Of a stretch of 64,000 nt of DNA, positions 50,849 to 64,000 are shown one piece after another (within the stretch, counting starts at the first letter, position 1; each line of letters starts with the position of its first letter). The position numbers and the translations under genes were made by a program. This DNA is from Chionis minor (lineage: Eukaryota; Chordata; Aves; Charadriiformes; Chionididae), in NCBI GenBank assembly GCA_013398295.1, contig VZSF01001354.1, positions 372,001 to 436,000 on the forward strand, given 5' to 3'. Below the pieces are notes generated by a model, which was not told the DNA's origin, searched no databases, and saw nothing but the letters and a program-made list of their open reading frames with translations.

Positions 50849-50975
50849 AAGATTTTCAAGACCCGACTGGGTAAAAACCTGAGGCAACCTGGCCTCGCCT
50901 CATAGCTGGCCATGCTTCCAGCTGGAGGTTGGAGAAGAGACATCCTGAGCTCCCATCCAACCTAGAGTATCCTGG
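50849..50975 (+). mobile_element. Old CR1 LINE 3'-end fragment
   Basis: GATTTTCAAGACCCGACTGG (50851-50870) followed by CTGAGGCAACCTGGCC..., CATAGCTGGCCATGCTTCCA, GGAGGTTGGA and CCCATCCAACCTAGAGTATCCT follows the last 130 bp of CR1 (C-terminal codons plus 3' untranslated region). The terminal octamer is decayed beyond recognition, so this is an older insertion than those at 9.6 and 14.4 kb. Only the tail remains. Confidence 0.82.
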
Positions 50976-51675
50976 TGAAACGCTAGCTAGTGGCACCAAC
51001 AGCTAGAAAACATGCAGTGTCTCATGTGTACTTAGCTGAGAGTCACACATAAAGTATATTTCCAGTCTCCTTGACAGCAGTGGAGCTACTCATAGGAAGA
51101 AGTTGAGCAGAAGCACGTTCTTAGTTATCAGCCTGGTTTGATGGGCTGTGATACTATAAAACACACTGTTCCAAACCCACTCTGATCGGTAAGGTTCCAA
51201 CAGCATAACAAGAATGAAAGTTGGCTGAAAAGCACGAGACCAGTCAAAACCAGGAATTTGCCAAGGCATGTTGCAAATACAGTTTTGAAAGGTTTTTATG
51301 TGTTTGAAAACAGAACTACAGTTAGCTTAATCAGAAGTTCCCCATACTCTGTGACAACCTAGAATTTAGATGATTAAATGGCTTAACATGCCTGGCAAAA
51401 TTACACTTTACACAGCAGTGTACGTTGTGTATTTCCATCTCTGTATGAACAACTCAATTCTAGTTGAACATATTGCGGATTGATCAGAAATGAGGACACC
51501 AATAATTCAGGACCTTGTAGCTGCAAAATTCCCGGGGGAGCAAGAGAGGAGCAAGGTAACGACACAGCCTCACCCCTGTGCACTTTACAAGAACATCCTT
51601 CGAGGCTGAGGACCATGTGAGCCGCAATGGGAAGCAGCTCTCCTCAGAAACATATCCCCATTTCCCATGTCCATG
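50976..51675. other. Unique non-coding DNA
   Basis: Nothing recognisable; no open frame above about 71 codons. Confidence 0.6.
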
Positions 51676-51745
51676 GTGTGGCTGTTACTGGCTGTCTCCA
51701 TTTTGCATGCATCAGCTTCCTCATATACAAAGTGCAAGAGTATAT
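51676..51745 (+). repeat. MIR SINE relic
   Basis: GTTACTGGCTGTCTCCATTT followed by TGCATGCATCAGCTTCCTCA and TATACAAAGTG parallels the MIR core (TTACTAGCTGTGTGACC..., TGTGCCTCAGTTTCCTCA, TCTGTAAAATGG) with some deleted bases. The identity is good only for about 60 bp. Confidence 0.45.
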
Positions 51746-51749
51746 TCAG

Positions 51750-54700
51750 AAAAAAGGGAATTCAGCTGCTTCCACCCCTCTTGACTTGAGACATTTCTTG
51801 ACTTTCCAGACTGTTGGCACAAGGCTACCTCTGTGATTTATGAAGCCTTAATCCCACTGATGGAAGGGAGGAGGATTCCCTGCTGCTGAGATACTGCATC
51901 TCTTTCCTGCTTCTGCCGTTCACCAATGAGTTTGGGTGCCTCATTACACTCTTCCATGCTGTCTGTACCATAGTGGGCAAAATCCAGTGAATTTGATCCC
52001 AGAGTGCTCTGAAGCATTAAGAAACACCTTGCATTCCTGGAGGACAGGGAGAGTCCCAGCAGCCTGCCATTCTAGTGCTGTGTCTGCTCAAGAGTTTTGG
52101 TGACGCAAAATCCCCTGTGTTGGCAAGCCCTTATGCAACGTAGACTTCCTCACAGAGAAAACTGTTTACTTCAGAGGACAGAAAAATTAGTATTTCAGCT
52201 GGCAGAACACATCACTGCCAGCAAATTGGAGACTTCCGTACCAGGGAAGATGAAAGCAGCACAGGTACCCTTCCAAGGGAGATGAACCTCACAGTTCATC
52301 TTCAAGCTGAAGGAAGTCCCCAGGAGCACTGCAGAGGGAGTGCACGTGAGCCAAGGACAAATTCCTGGGGGAACGGCATCTGGGCATGCCCACAGCACCA
52401 GTGCGAGACAGCAGGAATCAGGAAAAACAAGGAATATGATGGCACCCTCCTAAACTTCACTAAGTCTTGGAAGCCAGCACAACACTATTAATAATCCTGA
52501 CATTTCTTTGCCTTTCCTAGGAGATTTAGCTGGCATTTGCACAGTTAATAATGCTGCCATATCATTGTGAGCTTTCAACATTGTCATCCTGGAAAGATGG
52601 CTGGGAAACAACTCGCTTCTGAACACCAAAGCTTCAGGCTGACTGCAAACATCTCTACCACTGGTTCACTCCTGAATGCTAACGTCACAGCCATAAACAC
52701 TAATGTCTTAATTTCATTTAAAAAAAAACCCCACAAATCTGAAATGAGGGAGCAGGCAAAGGGGATAGATCTTAGTTCTGCAACCTGCTGTCTCCATTCT
52801 TTCCTGCTGTTGATACTCACTTTTGCAATTTGCCCAATTTCAGTGGTGTCTCTTACCAGCACATGTTCTGCAGCACAAACCATAGGTAAGAACATATTTT
52901 AGTAACAGTAATTACATACTGAGGTGCACCCCAACGAAACCACGCTCTCTTTACTGCAGCATTTCACTGGGCATGATGGAGAATTACTGTGCTTTGAACT
53001 CTCTCAGATGCTGGAGACAAGCCAAAGAGATTTCTCATGTTCATTTCTGTGAAGAATTAAACAAATTCTCAGTTGAGTTGTTTTGCAAGTGAGCTCTTTA
53101 AGCAAACTGCACTTCCACTTCGCAGATAACATAATCATTTTGAGGTAAAACCCAGTCATTCTGTTGCAGTTCTCTTTTAGATACAGTTATTCCATTTAGA
53201 GGGAAAAACCCAAGCCACAAAAGCTTGTAAGAGAAAAAAAATAATCCTACAGAATTCCTCCCCAAAATGTCATATCCCTATCAATACTGGAAAACACTCT
53301 TCTTCCTCTTTCCATTCAATGAGCAGCCTCAATGGAGATTTCTGTGAACACCTGCCAGATTTCATCCAAGAGATACCGGCAGGGACAGATGGACAAAAGT
53401 ACACGTGGTGGCTTGCAATTGATTCTAAAATGCTCACAGTAGGGGAAAAAATAAGGTCAGGTTGGGATTTCTTTTCCCTCTACACTAGGTTGTCACTCAT
53501 TTTTCTAACCATACCAAACCAGAAAAAATAGCGTCTGCTTACCCACATATACAGTTGCATCACGTGCCCTTAAATACTTGAAATTCAGTAATCTCTATGA
53601 AAATTAGTTTTCTGTTTGGTGAATAACTTTGTCCAAGTGCACGTTTTTCTCTGTGGCCAGTATCAAACAGCCACACAAACTGCTTCCCTTAGTACCTCAG
53701 TTTAGCTATCTAATATTTCTGCAGTTACCTCAAGGACTTTTAAGTCACTTTGCTGTGCTTTTGCCACTTGAGGCAAATGAAAAGAGAAGAGACACGTTAA
53801 AAGCACAGTTAGTTACTAAGGAAGGTTCACATCTCTTGGGGGAAAAAAAAAAGTTTGCTTTCCTATTTATAAGGATGTACATGCCTATGTGCACAGTGTT
53901 CTGCTATACATGCACATGCATATTTATGCCATGAGCTATACACACATATTTTGATGTAACCCAGGCACGCTTGCTAGGCCCTGCCTGCTTAACAGTGGTG
54001 GAATGTCTCCAGCCTCTTTCAAGTTGTTCAGCACACACATGCACTCGCAGGTGCTAAGCCCAGGAGCTTCAGGACACCTTTCAGCAATCTGCATCGTTTA
54101 AGCACTCAGGATGGAGATGGAAACTACAAATTCTAAGAAGGTTTTTGATTTGTAAGTCTTTCTGATACCCTCAATTAATTAAAAATCCCACCTCTGTATG
54201 AAAGCAGATGATTTGCCTGATTTGAATAACAGCAACATTCCCAGAACTCAGCTGTCTGACTGGACAGTTACTGAATTGACTCCCACTATAGCTAAGAAGA
54301 GCTTTTGTGGACAAAGCATCATCGGCCGTCTTCCAGAGAACATAATAAAAGACATAGACAATATCATTTAACCTCTTTCTTCTAGATGTGCTTAGCCAAT
54401 TTTTACAGATAAAGGAAAGGTTTTTTTCCAGCTGTCAACAGACAGATTTCCTGAATTAAGGAAAATACGTACATTCCTCCCCACCTTCTGAAATGTCTCT
54501 TTTGAACAAAAACTTATTTGGGCCTGAGTTGCTTCTTAGTTTTCTGATGCTGTTACACAGTGCCTAGAAAATTTTTGTCTCTGTCCCTGATGGAATATTT
54601 CTTCATTTCAGGAGTGCTCTTTTATCTGAGTAGATTGCTGAAGAGTTGGCTATGTAGATGAACTCTGCCTAGAAGGTACAAAGTTTGTGCTGAGAGGCCC

Positions 54701-57700
54701 TTTACAGAAGACACTTCACATCAGTTATGGTGGAGATTTCAGGAATTTTTAGCATCACATCAGAGAATGGTTTGATGACTACGCATAAAATCTTAGCTGC
54801 TTAGAAAAGACACAAAGCTACATTTCCAGTTATGTTCCTTTTTCTGGGATCAAAGCTTGCTAAAATTACTGAGGTGATATTTCAGATTTCTTTTACAGCC
54901 TGGCAGTTCACAATATGTGAGCACAGACTCTGATCTATCTATAGTGGCCGCCTTGCACTGCTTTTTGCCGTTAGTACAGTAACAATACTTCATTTTCGCA
55001 CTGAGTATTCTTCCAGCATCTTCTCACCCCCCAAATAAAATTTACTATTGCCAGCTAAATCAGCTTGGCTTTACAGTAGCTGCACGCCCTTCTTCTGCTT
55101 TTTTTCTTGGCTGTTTTCTGCCAAGACGACCAGCATCACACAGCTGAAGACTACACGGAGCAGAGTTGGAGGTTTACTAGGAAAGAGTGGCACACACCTC
55201 CCTCAGCTTGCCTCCATACCACTTGCAGTCAGAGCAGGATGTGCAGATACCTTGACTGGTATCTCGTACTAGCTCCAGACCATGGTGCAGCTCAGAGTAG
55301 GGGACTGCTCAGATCAACACACTGCTTGTGCTGTCCCTGTTCTGGACAACAGGAGGGTAATGGCTGTAGTGTACAGGGGACAGACCAAGGGGACTTTTAG
55401 CAGCAGCCATTAAAATCCCTGCCACTGCTGGCCACAACGGCAAGAGCAGAAGATGCCCTCTTCAGCGTCATCCCTTGCACTTGCTGCAGCAGGAATGAGC
55501 TCAGACCTTTGCCCAACAGCATGAGAAATGCAGGATGGTCAGGAGAGACTGCTGTGAGGAGCTGGTTAATGCAGGCATCGGTGACAGACATCCACCCATG
55601 GCATCCCTAAGTCACCTATAGCCTGTTAAAAGTCCAACTGGCCATCACATCTTCCTCCTTCCGTAAGACCCTTTATGGCTTTTCATTCCAAAAAGCAATC
55701 CCCTGCCAACCCAAGATTAGTTTCTTTTGCCTGCTTTGCCGAGAAGCCTTTGACCAGTTCTGTGCAATTAGTGTTACTTGCTCTAAGTCCACAGAGGTCT
55801 AATTATCCAGCCATGGTGAACTTAGCAGTAGCCTGGGTGTGAACAGGGTCATAAGTGAATTTACTTGCTTCTCCAGTCCCACCAGTAGGTGCCTGTACCT
55901 CATCTCAAGGTGCAACCGCAGCATGCTTGGTGTTTCATTTAGTAGAATTATGTCCAGCTTCCTTTTATTTTCTCCCTTTTAGATTGAAGAAAATAGTTCC
56001 GTATTCAATTCAGGTTATTAGACTATGCCTCTATGGTAGTCATTTAGAAATTTTCATTATATTTTTTTAGCCTACTAGAATTTATTCTCTGACGTAGGTG
56101 ACCCTTGCCTTATTAATGGCAAGACAGAGTCAGGCAGAACACACAGTTAGAGGCAATTTTTATGCACTTCCCACGTTTGTGGTGTCAACAAAGATCTTGG
56201 GAAGAAACACATGAAATGTCACGTTCCTGATATTAGCACATGCTTCCACAGCACGGAAGGGCAAAACGGGGTTATGAAGCAGCAACCTGGTGGACAAACT
56301 AGTGGGGCTTGGAAAGACACTGAGAGAATGACACATTTTTAAGAGATTTTCAGAAGCCACAAACTGCAAAATCAGCAAGTTTGAAAACATAGGACGAGGT
56401 GTCTAAACAGGGGCAGAGCTTTTTAAATACCTTGCGCATAGGAGGAAATTCAGTATTAATGGTTCCAGGCTGAGATTTGCTTGTGGAATCATACCAGCTC
56501 ACACCAGCAATACCTGCACAGTGCATCCACAACCTCACGCAAGATAATAATACGTTGTGCAGAGTGATTGACAGAGCCCATATTTCACATCAATGAGAAG
56601 ACTAAGCAGCAGTATAGCATCCTTACCTTGCTTGAGAGCCAGGCAGATGAAGAAAGGACAAGCAAGCTGAATCCGGCATTTCTTCCAGCCCACCCACTTC
56701 CCAACTGACACAGTTTAGAAACAACACAAGCTGCTTAGGGCACAGCAAGGACCAAATCTCCCCAGGCACTTCCCTTTTCAGCACAGGCTTGGGTCAGCCA
56801 CAACAGCAGCAGGGGAAGAGTGGGGAATGGGAAGTCCCCTGGAGTAACCAGGAGCAGTAAACAGAGGAGACAGAGAACACCACACGAAGCAACGATGCTG
56901 TGGCTAGAAGAGGGTCATGCAGGATGGGGGGAAATCTGAGCTTTCAGGTCTTTATTTCTTTTTGAATAGCCCCCGTAGCCCATCACCAGTCTGCACCAGA
57001 CTTCCCCAGACATGCCTGTCGGAGAGGGGCTGACTGGTTCAGCAGCTGGCTCCACATAGCAGCGCGGGGCAAGGACAGCTGGGGCCAGGCAGAGTGCACG
57101 GCCACGTTTAGGGCATCGCAGCTGGAGAAACGCTGCTCCACAAAGAGAACCTGAGAGAGCTGGAAAATTAACCGTAGGCATGGACAGAAGCAGGGATCTC
57201 GGGAAATTTCCTGCTGGAGACTCAGGAGAGAGCAGACCTCACAGGGCGGATTTTCAGAAGTGCCAGACCCCTTTTCCCACAGAACTGTTTTCCACTAGAT
57301 GCATGTTTCCTTTTCCAGAATCCATTTCACATCACTTTAAGCTTTTTAATACAACAGTTACCATCTGGGTAAACTGAAATGCAGGATTTTGCAAGAGCAT
57401 GATTATGGAGTCTGGTTTTGCTCATAACTCGCACTGAGGTGAACAGAAACCAGGATGCAAACAAGGTCAGAACCCTTATAGCCGAAACAGGAGTCACTGT
57501 TTCCCTCAACCCTCTTAGCAGATAATCATAACTTCTTAACAAAAATAACTGTAAACAATTTTGGCATGTATGCTAAAGAGATTTAATTTAGTGCTATAGT
57601 CAGTACACAGCGATAGATGGTCCTAGAGTTTCTCATCTTGTGCAGCTTAGTCAATTTTCTTTTACATTCTGTGCCATTACAGCTAACTACAACTCAGGAC

Positions 57701-58290
57701 ATCAAGTAACTAATGAGGGACACCAGACTGTCCAAACCAGGATAATCTGTTGGTCAGATGCTACCACCTTGATGAGGAGGTGCAGGAACTGTATGATACA
57801 TGATGTAATGAATGTATGACATGTCCTGACCTGCCATCAGGTGACTGGATCTGCTGCTCTCTAGTAAAGCCCAGGCTGTGATCAAAGCCTTTTCTGTGGT
57901 ACTAAATATTTTAATCCCTGCGTGGATTCTCTCATGCCTAGTAAGAGTCAAGCTCATGCTGAAGCCTCTTCTTCAGTGTGAGCTGTTTGTGGGGACCCTG
58001 CCTTCTGTCCAGTCTGCTGTTCTCAAGGAAGCGACAGACAAGCGTATCTTCAAGGCTGCTCTGTTTTTGATGAATTCATTAAACCGGCCCAACATGTTCA
58101 AAAATTACAGAGGGAGAGGTGGGATAGACACATACGGTAAGACGGTGCAATGACATCAGCCTAATTTCCCTAAGAAATTCTTGGTGGGTTTTTTGGTTTG
58201 CCTTTTTTTTTTTTTTTTTAAGAGCAGAGTCTTTGTGTATGAAATTACTAATGTCAAACCACACTTGGAGCAAAGAGTCTGAAAATTAAA
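51750..58290. other. Unique non-coding DNA, no gene seen
   Basis: No exon, RNA gene or mobile element is recognised in this stretch. Open frames reach 111 codons (52567-52902 plus, with an overlapping antisense frame of 103 codons) and appear random. A T17 run lies at 58203-58219. Confidence 0.55.
58203..58219. repeat. T17 homopolymer
   Basis: Seventeen T in a row ahead of AAGAGCAGAG; no element body was recognised next to it. Confidence 0.9.
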
Positions 58291-58293
58291 CTC

Positions 58294-58420
58294 CCTGGAG
58301 CCAGATGACCTGAACCCTGTTCCTTGCTACAGCACAAACTTCCAAAGGTCATTTTAAGAGGTCACCGTGTCTGTGCCTTAATTTCTGCGTGTGTATAATG
58401 GAGCAAATATTTCCTCACAC
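58294..58420 (+). repeat. MIR SINE relic, the best preserved in the window
   Basis: The order CTGGAGCCAGATGACCTGAA, CCCTGTTCCTTGCTAC, AGGTCATTTTAAGAGGTC, CTGTGCCTTAATTTCTGCGT and GTATAATGGAGCAAATA follows MIR from the tRNA-related B-box region through the conserved core (GGAGCCAGACTGCCTGG, CTCTGCCACTTAC, TGACCTTGGGCAAGT, CTGTGCCTCAGTTTCC, GTAAAATGGGGATAATA). The co-linear match extends over about 125 bp. Confidence 0.55.
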
Positions 58421-61400
58421 CACATTGACAGCATTTCGTACTAAGGTCAGTCATGCAGTCAGGAGGAAGTACTAGCGACACGTACAGCATGGCTGATTCA
58501 TTTTCCAGCAGCTAATGATGTGGCAGATCCACCTTAGCAATCAACTACATTATCTCATTTTAATTTTCCAGCTGAAAGCATAACATGGATTATGGGATGT
58601 TACGTTGCATAGGCAGTAACCACTTGCAAGCAAGAGAAAAACACGGACCGGTATAGATGTCAGCTTATGTTTGACCCAGGAAGAGAAAACAGAAAACTAT
58701 GGCTACACCCATATTAGCAAGGAGCAGATATGCAGCATGGAGGACTTGGTGCCAGGGATCAAAAGTCTGATACTTTGGGTGGGGGTGTGTGTGTATGTGT
58801 GGAGGGAACAAGAGAGGAAAAGGCGGTTATTTCAGAACAACTTACAGCCTGCTCCCATGAACTGAACACCCATTAGTGGTCAGAGCCCGTCAGGTGAGCT
58901 TTTGGAGCAGATCTTTCACCTCAGTTTCATTCAGAAGGAACCCAGGTGAGGGGCTGAGACGACTCTGTGATATGAACCCAAACACACAAAGTGAGGACTG
59001 TCGGGAGACCCACGTCAAACACACACTCCTGGCCGAAACCAGAACCGCGGGGTGCGTGGGTCCGGTGTGGGCCAGCCTTGTCGCAGGACTGCCCGCGGTT
59101 TGGCTCGAAGGTTAACACAAAGTGGGACTGCAAGTATGTGCACTCTTCATTTAACAACTTGCGGGGCATCTCCTGCACAGAGCATATGTTGTTATTTTAC
59201 AGTAGGCCCTGGTTTTTGGTTTGGTGTTGGGAGTTTTTTGGGGGTTTAGTGGGGTTTTTTTGCAGCCCCCTGGAGTTCCCACGTTATATATGAGGAGGAA
59301 AAAAAAAGCACGATAAAGGCGGTGACCTATTTCCCTCAACCAGCACAGCCAGAAAAACAGATAAAGAGCGCAGACAGCTTACAAGGACTCTGTCTTACAG
59401 GCTACCAAATAGAAGTATAGTAAAAGCCTTGTTGCACACATGCAAAAAGAAAGAAAAGGGGAAAAAGCAAGTTTCCTAGTCTGAAACTATGGGATGGAAA
59501 TAAATAAAGTCCAAATCTGGCTCATCCACCAAATATTTTGCCTCTCTTTCCAGCTAGGAAAATGCTGTGTGTGAAAAAAATAAAATGGCATCTAACAAAA
59601 ATTAGAAAAGCACAATATAAGCTAATGTATCTGAAAACAAATGACTCTGTTTACTGTAAAAAAAACCCCTCCCATTGTAACAAGGAAAGAATTGGCAAGT
59701 TAAATTGCAGGTTCAGCAGCAAAAAATGTTTAGTGAATCAGTGATTCCCTTTATTTATTAAAAAAAATAAAGGTAACACACAAGCAAGGGAGGGGAAACA
59801 GGAAGACTGAACCATTAGATCAGCTTACTTGACTCTGGACTATTCTCTGTTCTTTGTTCATCCTTACAGCTTGGGGTTTTTTTGTTTAATTGGTTTAGCC
59901 TAACCACATGAAGGCTGACAGAGGATAACTGTCTGAAAGACAGTCAAGCGCTGAAGCTGTGAAAAGATCAAACATACAAGACTGTGGAAAAAAAAAAATC
60001 AAACTGGAATTAAGTTCCTAAATATTGAAGGACTGGAGTTCCAAATAGCCTTCTAAAGATAAATTTGGAAAGGAACATATGACTTGATAAATCTTCAGGA
60101 GATATGACAGAAGCAATCCTTTGAACTTGAGATAGGAACCCACATGTCTTATGATCTGATGGGAGACGTGGTTGCCATTTACATCTTGGCCTCACACTCA
60201 TTGGCTTCTGATGGGCACTTGTAGGGATCAGAAAGCAATTCTTTTCCTCCTTTGTGCATAATTCAACATTGCTGTCTGCAACTTCTTTCTGAATGCAGAA
60301 ACTTTCTCCTTTTTTACTGAATGTTGGAGATGAACTGCAAGGTTAAGGTTTGATTTGGCAGGAGGGGGAAGGGCCTTCCGCTTTGCACTGTGGATGGTGG
60401 ATGGCCCTCTGAGTATTACGTGGGAAACAAACAAAAGCATTGCCTTTGCCAGAGTAACATATCATACACTCAGCCTCTTTTGCCCTCTCCCTGCGCTGTT
60501 TTTTGCACTGTGAGTTTTGGTCTTCAGCTGGCCACCAGCATCTGCCACAGTCAAGGAGCACTTTTGCGTGGGTATACAGCTTAGGGAACCAGCAGACACT
60601 TCTAGACGAAAACAGCTTTCATCACCTGCAGCTGCAGAGGGATAAATAATGATGTAAATGATCCTTTCTGGTTCTTCCCTTCCACAATTACAAGAAACCG
60701 TATTAAATTCATTAAAGCCATCCATGTGACAATTATCTTATTGTGAAAGCTCTGGATCAGTTTTCCTCATCCAGGACCTCATCTTTTCGATGCTGTTTGT
60801 TACTGATTAGGCCTAAATCTAAAATTTAAGCTCTTTGAAGTGTATCCTGATGAAGTACAGCATTATGACTACTATGCCTTCTTCTATAAAGATCTTCTGA
60901 AATTACAATGGCAGTGTTCTTCAAAGTTTTCCATTCTCTTGCTGCCTTTAATAAGGATACTTCTCTCACCCTTGGAGTATTCTATTCCTCTGTTTTTTAA
61001 AATTGTCCATGTAATAGGGAAGAGACTTCAAAAGTTTTAAGGAGAAGATTAATTTGTGCAACTTTCTTGAAAAAGTGTTCGTTGCTTACTTCTTGCTAAC
61101 TACTTTTATTCTATAAACTAAAACTGCTACATGTTCACAGAGTTAATAGAACAACTAATGGCATTTTCTGGAAACTGGGAAAATAATATCTCCTGTATCA
61201 TCCAGTTTAAACCTTTTCTTTACTATCATCCACTACTGGAATTTAAAGGCTTGGCTGGACCACCATTTTGCAGAAAGAAAGGAAGTGAAACATCATTATT
61301 TTGTTTAAGGTACAATTCTCAATGACTTGAAGATTGAGTGATTCACATTTCACTACTTATACTGAACAGAAAAAGCAGTTTATCAACCCATATTGCAATA

Positions 61401-64000
61401 ACCCTAAAGGAAACAGATATATAGACTCAGACAGGTGTTCTCCAAAACATTTTAATGTAATCTGCATTTGGAGCCTAAAGAGAGTAAGAGCAGAGAAATA
61501 TGCTTGTTATTCCTTTTTTACATTACTGTTAAAGCTAAATTACTTCACGTAAAAAAGAAACTGCTATTATTTCCATACACAGAGCTAGTCCTGCATAGGA
61601 AATCTTTGTGACAGAACGGAACACATACACAACAATAGTTAAAACCAAACCAACAACAGCTTTTCATTCTGCCCTCACTGAGGGGTCCACAGTTACTTTC
61701 ACACTCAAACCCAAGAGATAAGAGCAGTCTCTCATCAATATCCCCAAAATTTCCTTGAAGCATTAAATACGAGTTGACTTCATGGTAGTCACAGAAGATA
61801 GAAATTAGTGTTTAGTCTACTTACTCACAGTTGTCAACATTTTAGAGTATAACAGGCATTCCACTCTATATTTCAAAGCATGAAGAAGCTATTTCAAGAG
61901 CGGTCATATCCTGCCACTGTCACCTAGTAGTCAATATAAAACTGAGGAGAGGCACATTTTTTCCTCATGGTGTTTTTATCTTTTTATAAATCCTGAAAGG
62001 ACTTTGCTACGGCACTCTATTCCTTTTTTAAAGTAGTGTTTTGTAAAAATGGAAAGAGGTTAATTTTAATCTGTTGCAAAACAGTCATTAAAAGAGAGCT
62101 TTTGGGTACTTAGGAAATACACAAAATTGCTTCTTATTCAGGGACTCTTGTAAAGTATATATGGAAAACTAACCACGCCATTGCCTTGCATTTCAGAAAG
62201 TGTCTTTACACTGCACTTAAACAGAATAGACACCATAGACAGCTGGAATCTTGTTACCAGCATAAGTGATACAAAAATAGGAATATAATTTCAGAATTTG
62301 GTAGGAAAAGCTTTTTTTTTTTAAACAAGAATACTCTTCATCTTCCTGGTTGAACTATTGCAGTTGAAACCCAAGATGACTAGAAGAAAAACTGATTTAT
62401 CCCCTACCTCAAAAAGTACAACTTCAGAGGTCTCAACAAGCAAGGAATTATCAGTGTCTTTGTCTCTAGGGAGCCATATCTGTAAACTGTTTAATGAAAT
62501 TCAAAACCTGTTTCAGCCCTGCAGGGCAAACAATTTTTTCCACAGTGTTCTCAATATTTTTCTGCTTTGGTAGCTCAGAAGCAGTTCATTTCATTGGAAA
62601 AAAAGCCCAAATAGGAAGAAAAGAGAAGAACAGGGAAAAAATGAGTTAAAAATATGACAAAAATAAAGCAATTCTTTGTGTTCTGAATGGTCTTTAGTTC
62701 CTTGTCATTACCACATATTGAGTCCAACTAACAACACTACTGCATTTAGCATCAATATGTTTTGCTACAATAAACTTATTCTCACCTCTGAACAGTAACA
62801 AGAATAAAAAAACCACCACCACCTCATCCAGAAAACTGGTATCTATACAGAAGTGGAGACAAAACTGGTGTGGAGAAAAAAACGGTTTGATTCAGGGGCC
62901 GAGGGGGCAAAACTGCTACTCCCCACGAGCACAGCCCTCAGTGGCACGCATCTCAGACAGGGCCTGTTGCCCCAAACCTCCCTCCCAATCAGCAAATCCT
63001 GAACTAATCCCTAACAAATGACCCAGCACAGGCTCTGTCTGTACCAGTTTGTTTTAAAATTAAAGAGAAATTAAACAGTGTAAAGTAAACATACAGGGCT
63101 AAGTGGAAAGTAGTATTAAATGCATGAACTCATCCGCCTGGACACCTAAGCCCCAGTATCTGGCAAGGTAAGAGCTCAGCAGATGGCCTCATCACCATGA
63201 AAAATCAAATTCTGCATGGAGGTGATAGTCTTTAAGATTGATGTATGTTCGTAGATATTTAGACAGAACTACATGTAATAAACCAGTACGTCCTATTAAA
63301 CTGGTTTGATTTTTAAAGAGCAGCTAAAAAAATAAGCCTTCCCTCTAGCAACTTCCAAGAGATTTACATACACTAGATAATGATATGCTTTCTCGTTTGG
63401 GAATGTTTTCCATTCAAAAGTTTGCTAACAATTAACCATTTTTAGATTATATTTCTCAACTAATAGTGTCCAACTAATTTTAAACAGGATATTTACCAGT
63501 TATAAAGACAGAAATTTAAACTAAAAACCCACTAAAGACCAGTACAGATTCCAGAGTATAAAACTCTAAAAATCTGAAAATTCCTTTCTCTGTGACCTAT
63601 AGAAAAAGAATTATTTTAATGACTTGGAAGTATTATGTGGATCATTTCTAGTGTGGTGTGATTTGTTGATTATCCCTACTTAGAGAGTGGGAGAAAGGCA
63701 TAAAAATAAAATAATTTTTAAAAATTCAAAAAATCAAACTACATGTTCTCACAAATAACAACTTCAGTGGCATATGTTTTAATCATTACAAATCAGAGAA
63801 ATTCAGCCAATTGAATAGAGTTTTACGCCCAGGTATTTGCAAGAGAAACTAACAGGATTTCCTCATTCTCATAATTTTATACAGTGTAAACACAGCATGG
63901 GACAAACAGGTGAAAGTTGCTTCAAAATACAGAATCTGAAAGTGGCAATACACAAACAGCACTTTGTTTAAAAACATCCCCATATTTTTTCCTAAGAATG
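58421..64000. other. Unique A/T-rich non-coding DNA
   Basis: No supported gene or mobile element. A/T content rises toward the right edge, with a short GT-rich tract at 58785-58801 and A or T runs of about 10. Open frames stay under about 100 codons. AATAAA words are frequent because of composition and are not called as polyadenylation sites. Confidence 0.55.
58785..58801. repeat. Short (GT)n tract
   Basis: GTGTGTGTGTATGTGTG with one interruption. Confidence 0.85.

Overview
The window looks like non-coding vertebrate DNA from a bird. It contains several fragments of CR1 non-LTR retrotransposons; those that keep their 3' ends finish in the CR1 ATTCTGTG-type octamer rather than poly(A). It also holds an ERVL-type solo LTR of a kind common in avian genomes, faint MIR-like relics, A/T-rich unique sequence and short microsatellites. 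I found no convincing host protein-coding exon, tRNA, rRNA or CRISPR array. The longest open frames are under about 235 codons: the longest lies inside a CR1 element, and the others are unrelated frames on both strands of GC-rich stretches. This is best read as an intergenic or intronic part of a bird chromosome. The LTR type hints at a neoavian rather than a galliform bird, but that is inference.

Layout. 1-4489: unique DNA with a small 9-bp minisatellite. 4490-5290: decayed minus-strand CR1 first-ORF (esterase) fossil. 5291-9602: unique DNA. 9603-9940: minus-strand CR1 3' end. 9941-14379: unique DNA with a homeodomain-site cluster near 10.85 kb and a (TTTA)n tract. 14380-15618: the largest CR1, plus strand, with reverse transcriptase remnants and a complete 3' end. 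18031-18657: an exact 215-bp sequence present twice around single-N positions, most simply an assembly artefact. 18580-19160: solo LTR on the minus strand. 19161-34332: unique DNA with CpG-rich patches near 25 kb and 33.3 kb and a possible tRNA-derived SINE relic. 34333-35140: minus-strand CR1. 37113-37166: a 54-bp element with LTR-like ends and perfect 5-bp target duplications. 38-64 kb: unique, increasingly A/T-rich DNA with MIR-like relics, a short old CR1 end at 50.9 kb and homopolymer tracts.

There is no operon or pathway here. The recoverable biology is the retroelement record: CR1 copies in both orientations and at different degrees of decay, one LTR with recognisable promoter and polyadenylation signals pointing leftward, and one LTR apparently reduced to its two ends. 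Family assignments rest on recollection of CR1, ERVL and MIR consensus sequence; no database search was run.
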